NCBI GenBank assembly: GCA_022447225.1
Contig: JAKVAZ010000008.1
Span: 186,001 to 250,000 of the forward strand
Reading direction: 5' to 3'
From: Fuerstiella sp.
GTDB lineage: Bacteria > Planctomycetota > Planctomycetia > Planctomycetales > Planctomycetaceae
Length of the DNA stretch: 64,000 nt
Part shown: positions 25,745 to 34,756 of the stretch, one piece after another
Layout: every line of letters starts with the position of its first letter
How positions within the stretch are numbered: position 1 is the first letter of the stretch
Made by a program: the position numbers and the translations under genes
Notes under the pieces: model-generated
Told to the model about the DNA's origin: nothing
The model's database searches: none
What the model saw: the letters and a program-made list of their open reading frames with translations, nothing else

Positions 25745-26263
25745 GGGTTCTTCTCCGTCAGGAATTCAATACGTTCAAAATGGGTTGGAAAAAATTGCGA
25801 GGATGGCCGATTGATCACCGACCGGTGAACATTGAGAGGATCCCCTGCGATACGATGCAGGCGACCGATCATTCAGTCGTTTCTCATGATGCAACAAGAG
25901 CTTCAGATATCGAGGACAGTCTCGAACTCACTCAAGCGCCCCGTGAACTCGGACCGTTCGATACTGCAACCCGGTTGATCGGCTGGACACACGCGTGCCT
26001 ATGCAAATCTCAATTCCGTCCGAGCTGGTCACAACCGTTGACACGCAAACTCGATACCGAAAAGGGATCCGAAGAAACGGATTACCATAAACCCCTGAGG
26101 GAAAAGGGACTTAACGCAGAATCGCTGCCTGTTAAATCTTGTTCTAACGGCTATCAACCGTCGTCAGTCACACAACAAGTGTCATCATCACGACGGCACT
26201 CGGTGAATAGCTCAGACTCAATCTGCCGATCACCAGTCAGGCAGATGTGGTTCAGACCAGACT
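25745..26263. other. Intergenic region between glgC and the Gly/Tyr-rich gene
   Basis: About 520 bases. A plus-strand open frame covers it but has no family resemblance and continues antisense into glgC, so I do not call it a gene. It should hold the promoter of the Gly/Tyr-rich gene. No clear terminator of glgC was found. Confidence 0.4.
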
Positions 26264-27541
26264 TCAGACCTGTGCGAAACTCCAGTGGGGAGGGATCACT
26301 GCACCTCGACGAACGACAGCAATTCCATCGCGCACAAACACATCACCGTAGTCACCATTGGCCGATGGAGCCTCACTCGCCACGATTCTGGCTCCCGCAC
26401 CGATCACCACGTTCTTGTCAATCAGGGCACCTTCGATTTCGGCACCGGCACCGACACCCGGACTGGGCGCATCGGAATTGGGGCCGGATTCGTAATAGTC
26501 GGCTCCCATAATGACGGTGTGACGCATCTGGACCTGCTCAGCGATCTGACAGCGCAGACCGACAACGCTGTTCAGGATTTTGGCATTGGGTCCGACAAAG
26601 CAGCCATCGGAGACAAGACTGCTTCTGATGTGGCAGCCGTCGAACCTCGATGACGGAAGAAAACGCGGGTGCGTGAAAATCGGCCAGCGGCGGTGGGCAA
26701 GTGTGAACGGAGGATGCGGCTGAGCCAGCATCAGATTGGCCTCATAGAAGGACTTAATTGTACCGATGTCGGCCCAATAACCATCAAACAAATGGGTCTG
26801 CACATGATGATTGCGGATAGCCAGGGGAAAGATATCCCTGCCAAAATCATCGTGGGTGGTTGTCTCCAGCAGATCGACAAGCACGTCCCGATCAAACAGG
26901 TAGATTCCCATACTGGCCAGGTATTCACGTCCGCGGGCTTCTATTCCCTGACGGTCAATCCATTCAGTGGACATTCGCACAGTCGACAGGGCATCCTGAG
27001 TTTGCGGCTTCTCCACGAACCCGGTCACTCGTCCGGTATCGTTGAGCTGCATGATGCCAAATCCTCGTGCCGCATCATCGTCAACAGGGACGGTTGATAT
27101 CGTTACAGCGGCATCTGCCTTCAGATGCGTATTCAGCATCTGATTATAATCCATACGATACAGCTGATCGCCGGAGAGAATCAGCACATAGCGAATCCCT
27201 GGTTCCCTGAGGAACCGTAACTGTTTGCGAACGGCATCAGCAGTCCCCTGATACCAACTTTGCAAGTCCAGAGTCTGCTGGGCAGGAAGGACTTCAACAA
27301 ACCCGTCGGAAAAAACGTCAAAACTGTAGGTCTGCCGAATGTGTCGGTGCAGGCTCACCGAATTGAACTGAGTCAGTACATAGATTTGGTTCAGCTGACT
27401 GTGCAGGCAGTTGGAAATTGGCACGTCAATCAATCGATACTTGCCTCCAATCGGAACCGCAGGCTTCGACCGTTTCTCCGTAAGCGGTCGAAGCCGAGTT
27501 CCTTTACCACCACCAAGAATAATACCGATTGTGTGCCGCAT
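26264..27541 (-). CDS. glgC: Glucose-1-phosphate adenylyltransferase
   Basis: 425 residues. It makes ADP-glucose from ATP and glucose-1-phosphate, the committed step of bacterial glycogen synthesis. N-terminal G-loop IILGGGKGTRLRPLTEKRSK with PAVPIGGKYRLIDVPISNCL; WYQGTADAVRKQL and LSGDQLYRMDYNQML in the catalytic core; TGFVEKPQ and DVLVDLLE as expected; a C-terminal left-handed beta-helix (hexapeptide) domain (SLVSDGCFVGPNAKILNSVV). It is monocistronic as far as can be seen; no other glycogen gene is in the window. Confidence 0.95.
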   Translation of the reverse strand: MRHTIGIILGGGKGTRLRPLTEKRSKPAVPIGGKYRLIDVPISNCLHSQLNQIYVLTQFNSVSLHRHIRQTYSFDVFSDGFVEVLPAQQTLDLQSWYQGTADAVRKQLRFLREPGIRYVLILSGDQLYRMDYNQMLNTHLKADAAVTISTVPVDDDAARGFGIMQLNDTGRVTGFVEKPQTQDALSTVRMSTEWIDRQGIEARGREYLASMGIYLFDRDVLVDLLETTTHDDFGRDIFPLAIRNHHVQTHLFDGYWADIGTIKSFYEANLMLAQPHPPFTLAHRRWPIFTHPRFLPSSRFDGCHIRSSLVSDGCFVGPNAKILNSVVGLRCQIAEQVQMRHTVIMGADYYESGPNSDAPSPGVGAGAEIEGALIDKNVVIGAGARIVASEAPSANGDYGDVFVRDGIAVVRRGAVIPPHWSFAQV

Positions 27542-27638
27542 TGCGCGTCGGTTTCTCCTAGGGAAGGGGAGACATCACAGACTTCGATTGTCTGTCATCA
27601 CGAGTTCACTTGTGTGTTGTGTGACGTGAACTAAGGGG

Positions 27639-27998
<360 letters not shown>

Positions 27999-28068
27999 TT
28001 AGTGTCCTGCTATCGGTTGATACTGAGTCATTGGCGATGGCTCAAAAAGGACCAATGCTGTCGCAAAT

Positions 28069-29442
28069 CTACTGAAAGATATAGCCTTCTTCGCCGTGTT
28101 CAGCCATGTCGAGTCCAAGGATTTCGTCATCTTCTGAAACACGAAGTGTCATGGTCAAATCAAGAATCTTAAGCAGAATAAAGGTCACGACGACTGAAAT
28201 TGCAATTGCAGCAACAATGCTGACCGCCTGTGTGACCACTTGCCCCGGATTACCTTCCAGCAGTCCGCTAGATTCGGATACGGCACGAGTCGCGAATACG
28301 CCGGCCAGCAGTGCGCCAAGCGTACCACCTATTCCATGGACACCGAATGCATCCAGAGAGTCATCATAACCGAACGCATTCTTGACTTTGGTGCACCCGA
28401 GATAACAAACGGCACCGGCCAAAAAACCCATGTAGATTCCGCCAATCGGTGTCACAGCTCCGGCAGCCGGTGTGATGCAGACCAGACCGGCCACTGCTCC
28501 GGAACACGCCCCCAAAACACCCGGTTTTCCGTCACGCAGCCATTCGAGTAACACCCAACCAAGGACACCAGCTGCAGCTGCCATGTGTGTCGCTACAAAC
28601 GCGTTCACTGCAGACGCATTCGCTGCACCCGCGCTTCCCGCATTGAACCCGAACCAGCCTACCCACAGCAATCCGGCACCGATACACGTGTAGGTAAGAT
28701 TGTGAGGCGGCATCGGTTCGGAAGGAAATCCTCGTCGTGCGCCAAGCACCAAAGCGCAGACCAGTGCAGAAAATCCGGAACTGATGTGAACCACCGTACC
28801 ACCGGCGAAATCAATGGCACCATCAGCCAGTAACCAGCCTGACTCAGACCAGACCCAGTGACAGATGGGACAGTACACAAATGTCCCCCAGAGAACACAG
28901 AAAACACACATCGCACAGAATCTCATTCGTTCAGCGAAGGCTCCACAGATCAATGCCGGAGTGATGATGAAAAACATTCCCTGAAACATCATAAACAGCG
29001 AATCAGGTATGCTGCCGCTCTGGGGCACAACGGCCTGACCATCAACCAGGTGCGGTATCACCCCGTTCAGCGCAAAGTACTGAGTGAAACTGCCGAAGTA
29101 CGCATTGGAACCTCCAAAAGCAAAGCTGTATCCCCACAGCGCCCAGACGATGCTCATCAACCCCATCAGGAAAAAACACTGCATCAGCACGCTGATGATA
29201 TTTTTCCTGCGAACCAGTCCTCCATAAAACAATGCCAGCCCGGGACATGTCATCATCAGGACCAGCGCGCTGGAGACAAGCATCCATGACACGTCACCGG
29301 AATCCAGTACCGTTGACGCAGCTACCTCGGCTTCCTCTGCTGATTCAGGCGATGCAGAAGGTGTTTCCTGAGCAATCACCGATACACACCAACCGCTGAA
29401 CACTCCCATCATCACCGCAATCAAGATCAGCCTGCGAATCAT
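28069..29442 (-). CDS. amt: Ammonium transporter
   Basis: 457 residues. It begins with a signal peptide (RLILIAVMMGVFSGWCVSVI ending at AQE), as AmtB proteins of Gram-negative type do, then an acidic linker and eleven membrane spans. The ammonium-recruitment Trp/Phe region and the pore twin histidines are recognisable (VATHMAAAAGVLGWVLLEW and FGVHGIGGTLGALLAGVF). LALFYGGLVRRKNIISV is the classic span-1 signature. AAGGAA lies about 10 nt before ATG 29442. It is co-transcribed with the PII gene. Confidence 0.95.
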   Translation of the reverse strand: MIRRLILIAVMMGVFSGWCVSVIAQETPSASPESAEEAEVAASTVLDSGDVSWMLVSSALVLMMTCPGLALFYGGLVRRKNIISVLMQCFFLMGLMSIVWALWGYSFAFGGSNAYFGSFTQYFALNGVIPHLVDGQAVVPQSGSIPDSLFMMFQGMFFIITPALICGAFAERMRFCAMCVFCVLWGTFVYCPICHWVWSESGWLLADGAIDFAGGTVVHISSGFSALVCALVLGARRGFPSEPMPPHNLTYTCIGAGLLWVGWFGFNAGSAGAANASAVNAFVATHMAAAAGVLGWVLLEWLRDGKPGVLGACSGAVAGLVCITPAAGAVTPIGGIYMGFLAGAVCYLGCTKVKNAFGYDDSLDAFGVHGIGGTLGALLAGVFATRAVSESSGLLEGNPGQVVTQAVSIVAAIAISVVVTFILLKILDLTMTLRVSEDDEILGLDMAEHGEEGYIFQ

Positions 29443-30003
29443 TTCAAGGTTCCTTCTTCTGGCCCGTTTACCTGAGATTTACGTACGTCACGATATCGCT
29501 TTGATGACGATTGTTCGACAACTCGTGTTCAAATGTCTGATGAGCCACGGCGCCACACTCAATTAACCTGCACGACAATTCACGGCTCATGCTTCAATCA
29601 CAGATTCCCAAATAATCGATGGATCGGTCTTCATCAACCTGGATGGACAATTCCCTGCACGACTCCGGATATTGAGCGAGTTATGCGTACGTTTGTTTAG
29701 GTTAGGTTAGGTCGTCGTGGAATCCACCCCGGGGCCTTAAACCAACATCAAACGCAGCAGTCCGCTGCTGACCTCATCCCACCTGTCATTTCCAGAACAC
29801 TCCGGTCGCCCCCGGCAGGCAGAAACACCTGGTTCCCGGCCGGTTCAAACGCAAAACCACATCCACTCCCGGTTTCAGTTCGACGCGGCCCACGCCGGCT
29901 CCCGTCAACTAAAGAACGGATTAAGCACCGCAAGCTTCCTATTTACTCACACACTTGCTGCGACTCCCACTGTAACTTAACGCCAAAGGAGCCGGCATTA
30001 AAA

Positions 30004-30117
30004 AAGCCCTTTGGGGTTGTCACGCTGGGACTTAATCGAGCTGGGGTCAGATACAGGAGCTGGGTGACTACCTGAATTCTTGTCTCGATTAAAACGCTAC
30101 AACCACCAAAAGGGCTT
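30004..30117 (-). ncRNA. Long imperfect inverted repeat, possible terminator or small structured RNA
   Basis: Arms at 30004-30040 and 30084-30117 match over about 34 positions with small bulges: AAGCCCTTTGGGGTTGT pairs with ACAACCACCAAAAGGGCTT, and CTTAATCGAG with CTCGATTAA. The 43-nt centre is unpaired. Read on the minus strand the outer stem ends in GGGCTTTTTTAA, a T6 tail, so it could terminate a minus-strand transcript or itself be a small RNA. A miniature transposable element is the alternative; no target duplication was seen. Confidence 0.4.
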
Positions 30118-30271
30118 GCTGGGTGAATTCACTTCGTAGCAACGTTTATGCCAATCAAACCAAACCTGTGCGCCGAACACAGAGTCAATCACAATCATCA
30201 ATGTTTTCATTAACCAAAAGTACCAATATGCATCGGGCAACCGGCACTCCACACAGCGCCGACAATTGAAT

Positions 30272-30319
30272 TTTCGGCGCCGAAACGGTACTGTCGAGCG
30301 TCAACCCTGTTCGGCGCCG
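30272..30319 (+). promoter_or_regulatory. Two GC-rich palindromes directly upstream of the sigma-54 activator
   Basis: TTTCGGCGCCGAAA (perfect 14-bp palindrome, 30272-30285) and TTCGGCGCCG (30310-30319) share the core CGGCGCCG, with centres 37 bp apart; the second ends 4 nt before ATG 30324. The arrangement is that of paired operator half-sites bound by a dimeric regulator, possibly autoregulation. No Shine-Dalgarno is seen in the gap, so the second copy may also affect translation. Confidence 0.5.
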
Positions 30320-30323
30320 TCAC

Positions 30324-33300
30324 ATGTCATCACTTTCACCTACCGAAAACTCACGATTGGTTCGTTTTACAGTGCCGCTGATTGTGGCATTTTCGATGAT
30401 CTATGCGCTGATCGTGCTGTGGTATGTGGCAACGTTTCCTGAATTGGGTATGCGTTGTCTGTTCCCGAAAACATTGAGCTCACAATCGGAGAACTCAACC
30501 GTCACCTTAGTGAAGTTTGGCGGCGAGAGCATTGGATATGTCCTGGAAGGTGGTGACGAACTTGTCTCGATTAATGATCGTCCCGTTCGTACGTTCCTTG
30601 ACTTCCTTTCTACCATCGGAAATCTGAGATCGGCCAAGCTGCAATCAGGTGCGACGTTACCTCCCGGCTCCGATCCTACGGAAGCAACGGAACAGCGGCC
30701 ACTCGTTGAGATTTTACATCCGGAAACTGACGGGGCCGCCATTCGCTATGTACGAGTTGAATTTCTGCGGCACGATGCTGCACCGTCTGATGTTCCACTG
30801 ATTACTTATGTTGCGGTCAAACCGCCCAACACAAGTGGTGTTTTGATGACGGTGCTGTGGTTTCTGTTTCAGTCTGCCATCCTGCTCGTCGCCCTGACCG
30901 GGTTCTGGCAGCGGCCGACAGATTCTGTTGCTCAGACGTTCTGCATTATGTCCAGTTTTACAATGGTTGCTTTTGTGGGCGGTTTTCACTGGTGGATCAT
31001 TGCCGGAGATCCGTTGCTGAATATTCCGTTCATCATCTGCATTGCCGGCGTACCCGCCACCACACTGCATTTTTTCCTTAAGTTCCCCCGGGAAGTCAGT
31101 TCACTGACCAAGCATCGGCGAATCACACTGGCCGGAATATATGCACCGATGGGAATTGCAGGACTGCTGATCACGTTTATTTACTGGTCGGCCTATTGTC
31201 TGAATGGCAACACAGGAGCAAGTAGCTTAAGCCCCATACAGCAACTATCGGGTGTGGCCCGAAGCCTGCTGAATGATAGTGATCCATCCCTGCCTTCAAC
31301 GGCTGTTTCCTGGCAGTTACTGTTCCGGCTGCGTCAGGTCATATATTCCAGCATCATGATTGCCGGCCTGTACTTCGGAGCGACCGTTGTTTCCATTGTC
31401 TTCGGGCGTCGCAGAACTCAAACGGTGATCGAGCATCGTCAGGCCTCGACAATTCTTAAGGCAACTCTTTTTTCGACTCCATTTGTCATCTGGACAATAT
31501 GTCTCGCATTTTACAGCAAAGACGTGTTCGTACTTGGCGGCGCACAATTACCCATGTTCGTCGCAAGCGGTTCATTCATGGCCGCATTCGCTCACGGAAT
31601 GCTGAAGCATCGTTTGATTCTGGCGGATGAAAAGCTGCATCGGGGACGCTCCTATCGGATTGTGACGGTGGTGGTTACGGCCACTTTCGCAGGGTTGCTT
31701 GCGGCAGGTATCGTGTCTGCGAATCAATATTCGATTCCAGGGAATACGTCGCTTGCCCTGCGACTGGCTCTGTATTTAATACTGGTAATTGCAGTCAGCT
31801 TCGCGCTGTGGATGCGGGACCGGCTGCAGGCCGCCATCGACCTGCGGTTTTTCAGTGAAAAATATCAACTCGACCGGGCATTGAACCAGCTCAACCAGGC
31901 CGCCGGACATCTTACCGATCCAACGGCCATGGCCAATATGACCCTGCGTACCTGCCGTGAAGTGGTGGATGCATCATCTGCCATGATGTTCGTGCGTGAC
32001 GGAACCGGAATCTTTCGGCTCATTGGCGCGTACGATGTACCCGACGCACCTTCCTCGATTCCATCGGACCGGGTCACACTGCTGGAATCCTCGGAACCGG
32101 TCGTGTTGCGTGTGCCGGCGTTCAGCAGGGAAACGCTGGTCGGCGTCCAGCAGCTCCTTGACGAAACAGGTTCCGAACTGATCTTCACCCTGAGAGATGA
32201 CCAGGGACTTGCCGGAGCAATTTTTCTGGGTAGACGTGCATCTGATACGGCCTATTCCGCTGAGGACATTGCGTTCCTCAGAGCAATCGGTCAGATGACA
32301 CTTCTGGCGCTACACAGTTCACGTGCGAACCAGAATCTGGCCAGACTGACATCCGAACTGCAGGTCAAAGTGGACCACATTTCCGAACAGCAGCGTCAGT
32401 TATCTGTGCTTCGGGCTGAACTGATGTCCATCGATCAGCCATCTCTTGTAACCGGAGAGGTTACAAACGACCAAAATTTTGACAGGTCGGAACTGCGTGG
32501 CACCAGTCATGCGATTTCACAGGTCCTTGAAACAACTCGTAAGGCAGCAGCGAGCGTCTCAACGGTACTGATTCGCGGCGAAAGTGGAACCGGTAAGGAA
32601 TTACTGGCTCGAGTCATTCAACGAAACAGCCAGCGAAGTTCTGAACCGTTCGTCAGTGTCAACTGTGCAGCGCTGGCACCGTCACTTCTTGAAAGCGAAT
32701 TGTTCGGACATGTTCGTGGCGCCTTTACCGGAGCAGACTCAAGCAAATCCGGTCGTTTTCAGGCAGCCGAAGGGGGAACACTATTCTTAGATGAGATCGG
32801 CGACATTTCACTGGAAACGCAGGTAAGGTTGCTGCGGGTGCTGCAGGAACGCAGTATTGAACCGGTAGGCAGTGATGACTCGATTTCAATTGACGTCAGA
32901 GTCATTGCAGCAACCCATCGCAACCTGGAAAAAATGATTCGTGACGGAACGTTTCGTGAAGATCTTTATTATCGCCTTAATGTGGTAAGTATCACTCTGC
33001 CTCCTCTTCGAGATCGGCGCGAAGACCTCATTGAACTGGTGTTCTGTTTTTTAAAAAACACCGTCACAAAGACCGGAAAAAAAATTCGACAAATCGATCC
33101 CGGTGCACTGTCCGCACTGGAAGCATATTCATGGCCAGGCAATATTCGCGAGCTTGAAAATGCGATTGAACGGGCCGTTGTCCTGGCTGACGGTGACACA
33201 CTTCAACTGGCCGATCTGCCGGATGATGTCGTCAGGAGTACAGACATCGTGATTGACAGTGTGGCAACTCGCGGGAGTCAGCCAACCGTCTGGATGGGCG

Positions 33301-33497
33301 ATTCGATTTCTTCGGCTCCGGTGGTACAGACAACTCTTGAGACATCCGTCAGTTCCATCGAGGAATATTCAAAATTGGTGGAGGCCCTGGCCGCAGCAGG
33401 CGGAAACAAGTCGCTTGCAGCCAGGAAGCTGAAGATACCTCGCAGTACCTTCTACAGCAGACTCAAGAAATTTGGAATCGATGGTTCCGAATCGTGA
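30324..33497 (+). CDS. Membrane-embedded sigma-54 activator with PDZ-like, 7TM-like and GAF modules
   Basis: 1,057 residues. Order: span at about 13-36; a PDZ-like periplasmic stretch with IGYVLEGGDELVSINDRPV (residues 70-95); six or more spans (about 172-500, first LMTVLWFLFQSAILLVALTG); a GAF-like domain (about 515-680, LNQLNQAAGHLTDPTAMANM ... AIFLGRRASDTAYSAEDIAF); a coiled linker; an AAA+ sigma-54 interaction domain with Walker A GESGTGKE near 752, the sigma-54-contact loop GAFTGA near 799, Walker B GGTLFLDEIGD and RLNVVSITLPPLRDRREDL; and a Fis helix-turn-helix (NKSLAARKLKIPRSTFYSRL) at the C-terminus. GAFTGA is intact, so it should drive sigma-54 promoters. The input signal is probably sensed in the membrane or periplasm instead of by a separate kinase. 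Targets unknown. Confidence 0.9.
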   Translation: MSSLSPTENSRLVRFTVPLIVAFSMIYALIVLWYVATFPELGMRCLFPKTLSSQSENSTVTLVKFGGESIGYVLEGGDELVSINDRPVRTFLDFLSTIGNLRSAKLQSGATLPPGSDPTEATEQRPLVEILHPETDGAAIRYVRVEFLRHDAAPSDVPLITYVAVKPPNTSGVLMTVLWFLFQSAILLVALTGFWQRPTDSVAQTFCIMSSFTMVAFVGGFHWWIIAGDPLLNIPFIICIAGVPATTLHFFLKFPREVSSLTKHRRITLAGIYAPMGIAGLLITFIYWSAYCLNGNTGASSLSPIQQLSGVARSLLNDSDPSLPSTAVSWQLLFRLRQVIYSSIMIAGLYFGATVVSIVFGRRRTQTVIEHRQASTILKATLFSTPFVIWTICLAFYSKDVFVLGGAQLPMFVASGSFMAAFAHGMLKHRLILADEKLHRGRSYRIVTVVVTATFAGLLAAGIVSANQYSIPGNTSLALRLALYLILVIAVSFALWMRDRLQAAIDLRFFSEKYQLDRALNQLNQAAGHLTDPTAMANMTLRTCREVVDASSAMMFVRDGTGIFRLIGAYDVPDAPSSIPSDRVTLLESSEPVVLRVPAFSRETLVGVQQLLDETGSELIFTLRDDQGLAGAIFLGRRASDTAYSAEDIAFLRAIGQMTLLALHSSRANQNLARLTSELQVKVDHISEQQRQLSVLRAELMSIDQPSLVTGEVTNDQNFDRSELRGTSHAISQVLETTRKAAASVSTVLIRGESGTGKELLARVIQRNSQRSSEPFVSVNCAALAPSLLESELFGHVRGAFTGADSSKSGRFQAAEGGTLFLDEIGDISLETQVRLLRVLQERSIEPVGSDDSISIDVRVIAATHRNLEKMIRDGTFREDLYYRLNVVSITLPPLRDRREDLIELVFCFLKNTVTKTGKKIRQIDPGALSALEAYSWPGNIRELENAIERAVVLADGDTLQLADLPDDVVRSTDIVIDSVATRGSQPTVWMGDSISSAPVVQTTLETSVSSIEEYSKLVEALAAAGGNKSLAARKLKIPRSTFYSRLKKFGIDGSES

Positions 33498-33504
33498 AGA
33501 TGGA

Positions 33505-34488
33505 ATGCAGGCACAGCCCACGTCGGGAATCGGCATCCTGAGGGACGGTTTTGTTCTTGGCAGCATCGCAGCAGTCGGCTATTCGCTCGTCAATCTTGGA
33601 CTGCGATACCTGTCCGACTCCGCAGGGAGTGATGGCAGTGGATGGGAGTGGTGGGTAACGGCAATGAAAACGATGCCCATGGGCATCGTTGCCTGGGCCC
33701 TGGTTTTGCGTCGGTGTGTAATGGGCCTGGACGCATTTCCGCCACTCCGCATGCTGCCTGCACTCACAGGTGCCGCGCTGCTGATGCAGTTTGGCGGAAA
33801 TCTGTCGTTTCAGACAGCATTGGGATATCTGGGTCTGGGAATCACCGTTCCACTGGTCTTCGCCTGCATCATCTGCACGGGAGCGAGCCTCGGACGACTT
33901 CTTCTGGGAGATCCGATTACAATTGAAATTGTTAAGGCAATGAGCGTGATGCTGGTGGCCATTGTGCTGCTGTCAATCGGGACAACATTCGGTCAGTCGG
34001 ACATTGCAGGTCCTTCCAGGGTCTCACATCAAAATTCAGCAGGAATCCTGACCGGTATCAGTGCTGCTGTATTGTCCGGATGTTCGTACGGAGCGGTCGG
34101 GGTCTTGATTCGCCGGTTTGTGCGGTCTGAACTCGCAGTGGAGTCGATTTTGATCGTGTTCAGCACTGTGGGCGGCGTCCTGCTCGCCACCGGCGCTGTT
34201 TTTCTGTCAGGGTGGCACGTTATTCAGCAGGCAACAGTCTGCGAATGGCCGATATTGCTGGCGGCCGGTTCAGCTAATGCAATAGCCTTTTTCGCGATCG
34301 CTCATGCGCTGCGCGTCATCGATGTGAATCGATTGAACGTGATCAATGCGTCACAAAACGCTGTGTGTGCAATTGGAGCAGTAGCATTGTTTGACGAACA
34401 CCTGAGTCTGCCTGCGATCATCGGAATAATACTCACGATCGTCGGACTGCTCGCACTGGGTCGCCAGCCTGACACTCCTGCCACATAG
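33505..34488 (+). CDS. EamA/DMT-family transporter
   Basis: About 327 residues and ten predicted spans forming two EamA repeats (first from GFVLGSIAAVGYSLVNLGLR, second from GILTGISAAVLSGCSYGAVG, ending LPAIIGIILTIVGLLALG). Drug/metabolite transporters export or import small solutes; the substrate is unknown. ATG 33505 lies just after the activator's stop at 33497; in-frame ATGs at 33472 and 33481 would overlap it. Close spacing suggests co-transcription with the activator. Confidence 0.85.
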   Translation: MQAQPTSGIGILRDGFVLGSIAAVGYSLVNLGLRYLSDSAGSDGSGWEWWVTAMKTMPMGIVAWALVLRRCVMGLDAFPPLRMLPALTGAALLMQFGGNLSFQTALGYLGLGITVPLVFACIICTGASLGRLLLGDPITIEIVKAMSVMLVAIVLLSIGTTFGQSDIAGPSRVSHQNSAGILTGISAAVLSGCSYGAVGVLIRRFVRSELAVESILIVFSTVGGVLLATGAVFLSGWHVIQQATVCEWPILLAAGSANAIAFFAIAHALRVIDVNRLNVINASQNAVCAIGAVALFDEHLSLPAIIGIILTIVGLLALGRQPDTPAT

Positions 34489-34756
34489 CGCTGTCAGCAG
34501 GATCAAAGACACCGGCGAAACCAGGCGCAGACGGCCTGGGGTTGAACTCCTGACACGTTACCAGCCAACGGACGCCCTTGCAGGACCGGTATGCTGTTAC
34601 AACCTGACCGCCTGAGAACCCAACAACTGTTGAAACAGTCGTCAAAGCATTCCTGTCGTTACGAAATTCAGTTTTCCGGCGTGGCAACCGTCTGAAAGTT
34701 CCACCATAACCTTGTTCCACCCCGATCCGCAGTTGCTCCTCCATCACTGCTGTCAT
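34433..34756 (-). CDS. Possible small ORF coupled to the end of the secretion operon
   Basis: 107 codons. ATG 34756 overlaps the stop of the PilO-PilP gene as ATGA, the junction type used by the rest of this operon. The product (AVMEEQLRIGVEQGYGGTFR ... RPSAPGFAGVFDPADSAM) matches nothing I know, has no signal or span, and its end runs antisense into the 3' end of the EamA gene. It may be a genuine tail gene or chance. The rest of the 34489-34752 gap holds nothing else. Confidence 0.3.
   Translation of the reverse strand: MTAVMEEQLRIGVEQGYGGTFRRLPRRKTEFRNDRNALTTVSTVVGFSGGQVVTAYRSCKGVRWLVTCQEFNPRPSAPGFAGVFDPADSAMWQECQAGDPVRAVRRS

Larger units (their letters stand above)
29443..30323. other. 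Long intergenic region between amt and the sigma-54 activator
   Basis: About 880 bases between divergent genes. A short TTAGG tandem repeat (three copies) lies around 29698-29712. No clear -24/-12 sigma-54 site was found upstream of amt. The other recognisable elements (an imperfect inverted repeat and two palindromes) are listed separately. No ORF here resembles a gene. Confidence 0.45.

Noticed and set aside
25780-26511. 243-codon plus-strand ORF
   Set aside because: It runs antisense into glgC, is rich in Arg/Ser/His as shadow frames here are, and matches no family.
29443-29600. Sigma-54 (-24/-12) promoter upstream of amt
   Set aside because: I looked for TGGCAC-N5-TTGC on the minus strand and found no acceptable match.
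29698-29712. Three TTAGG copies resembling a telomere-type repeat
   Set aside because: Too short to mean anything in a bacterial chromosome.
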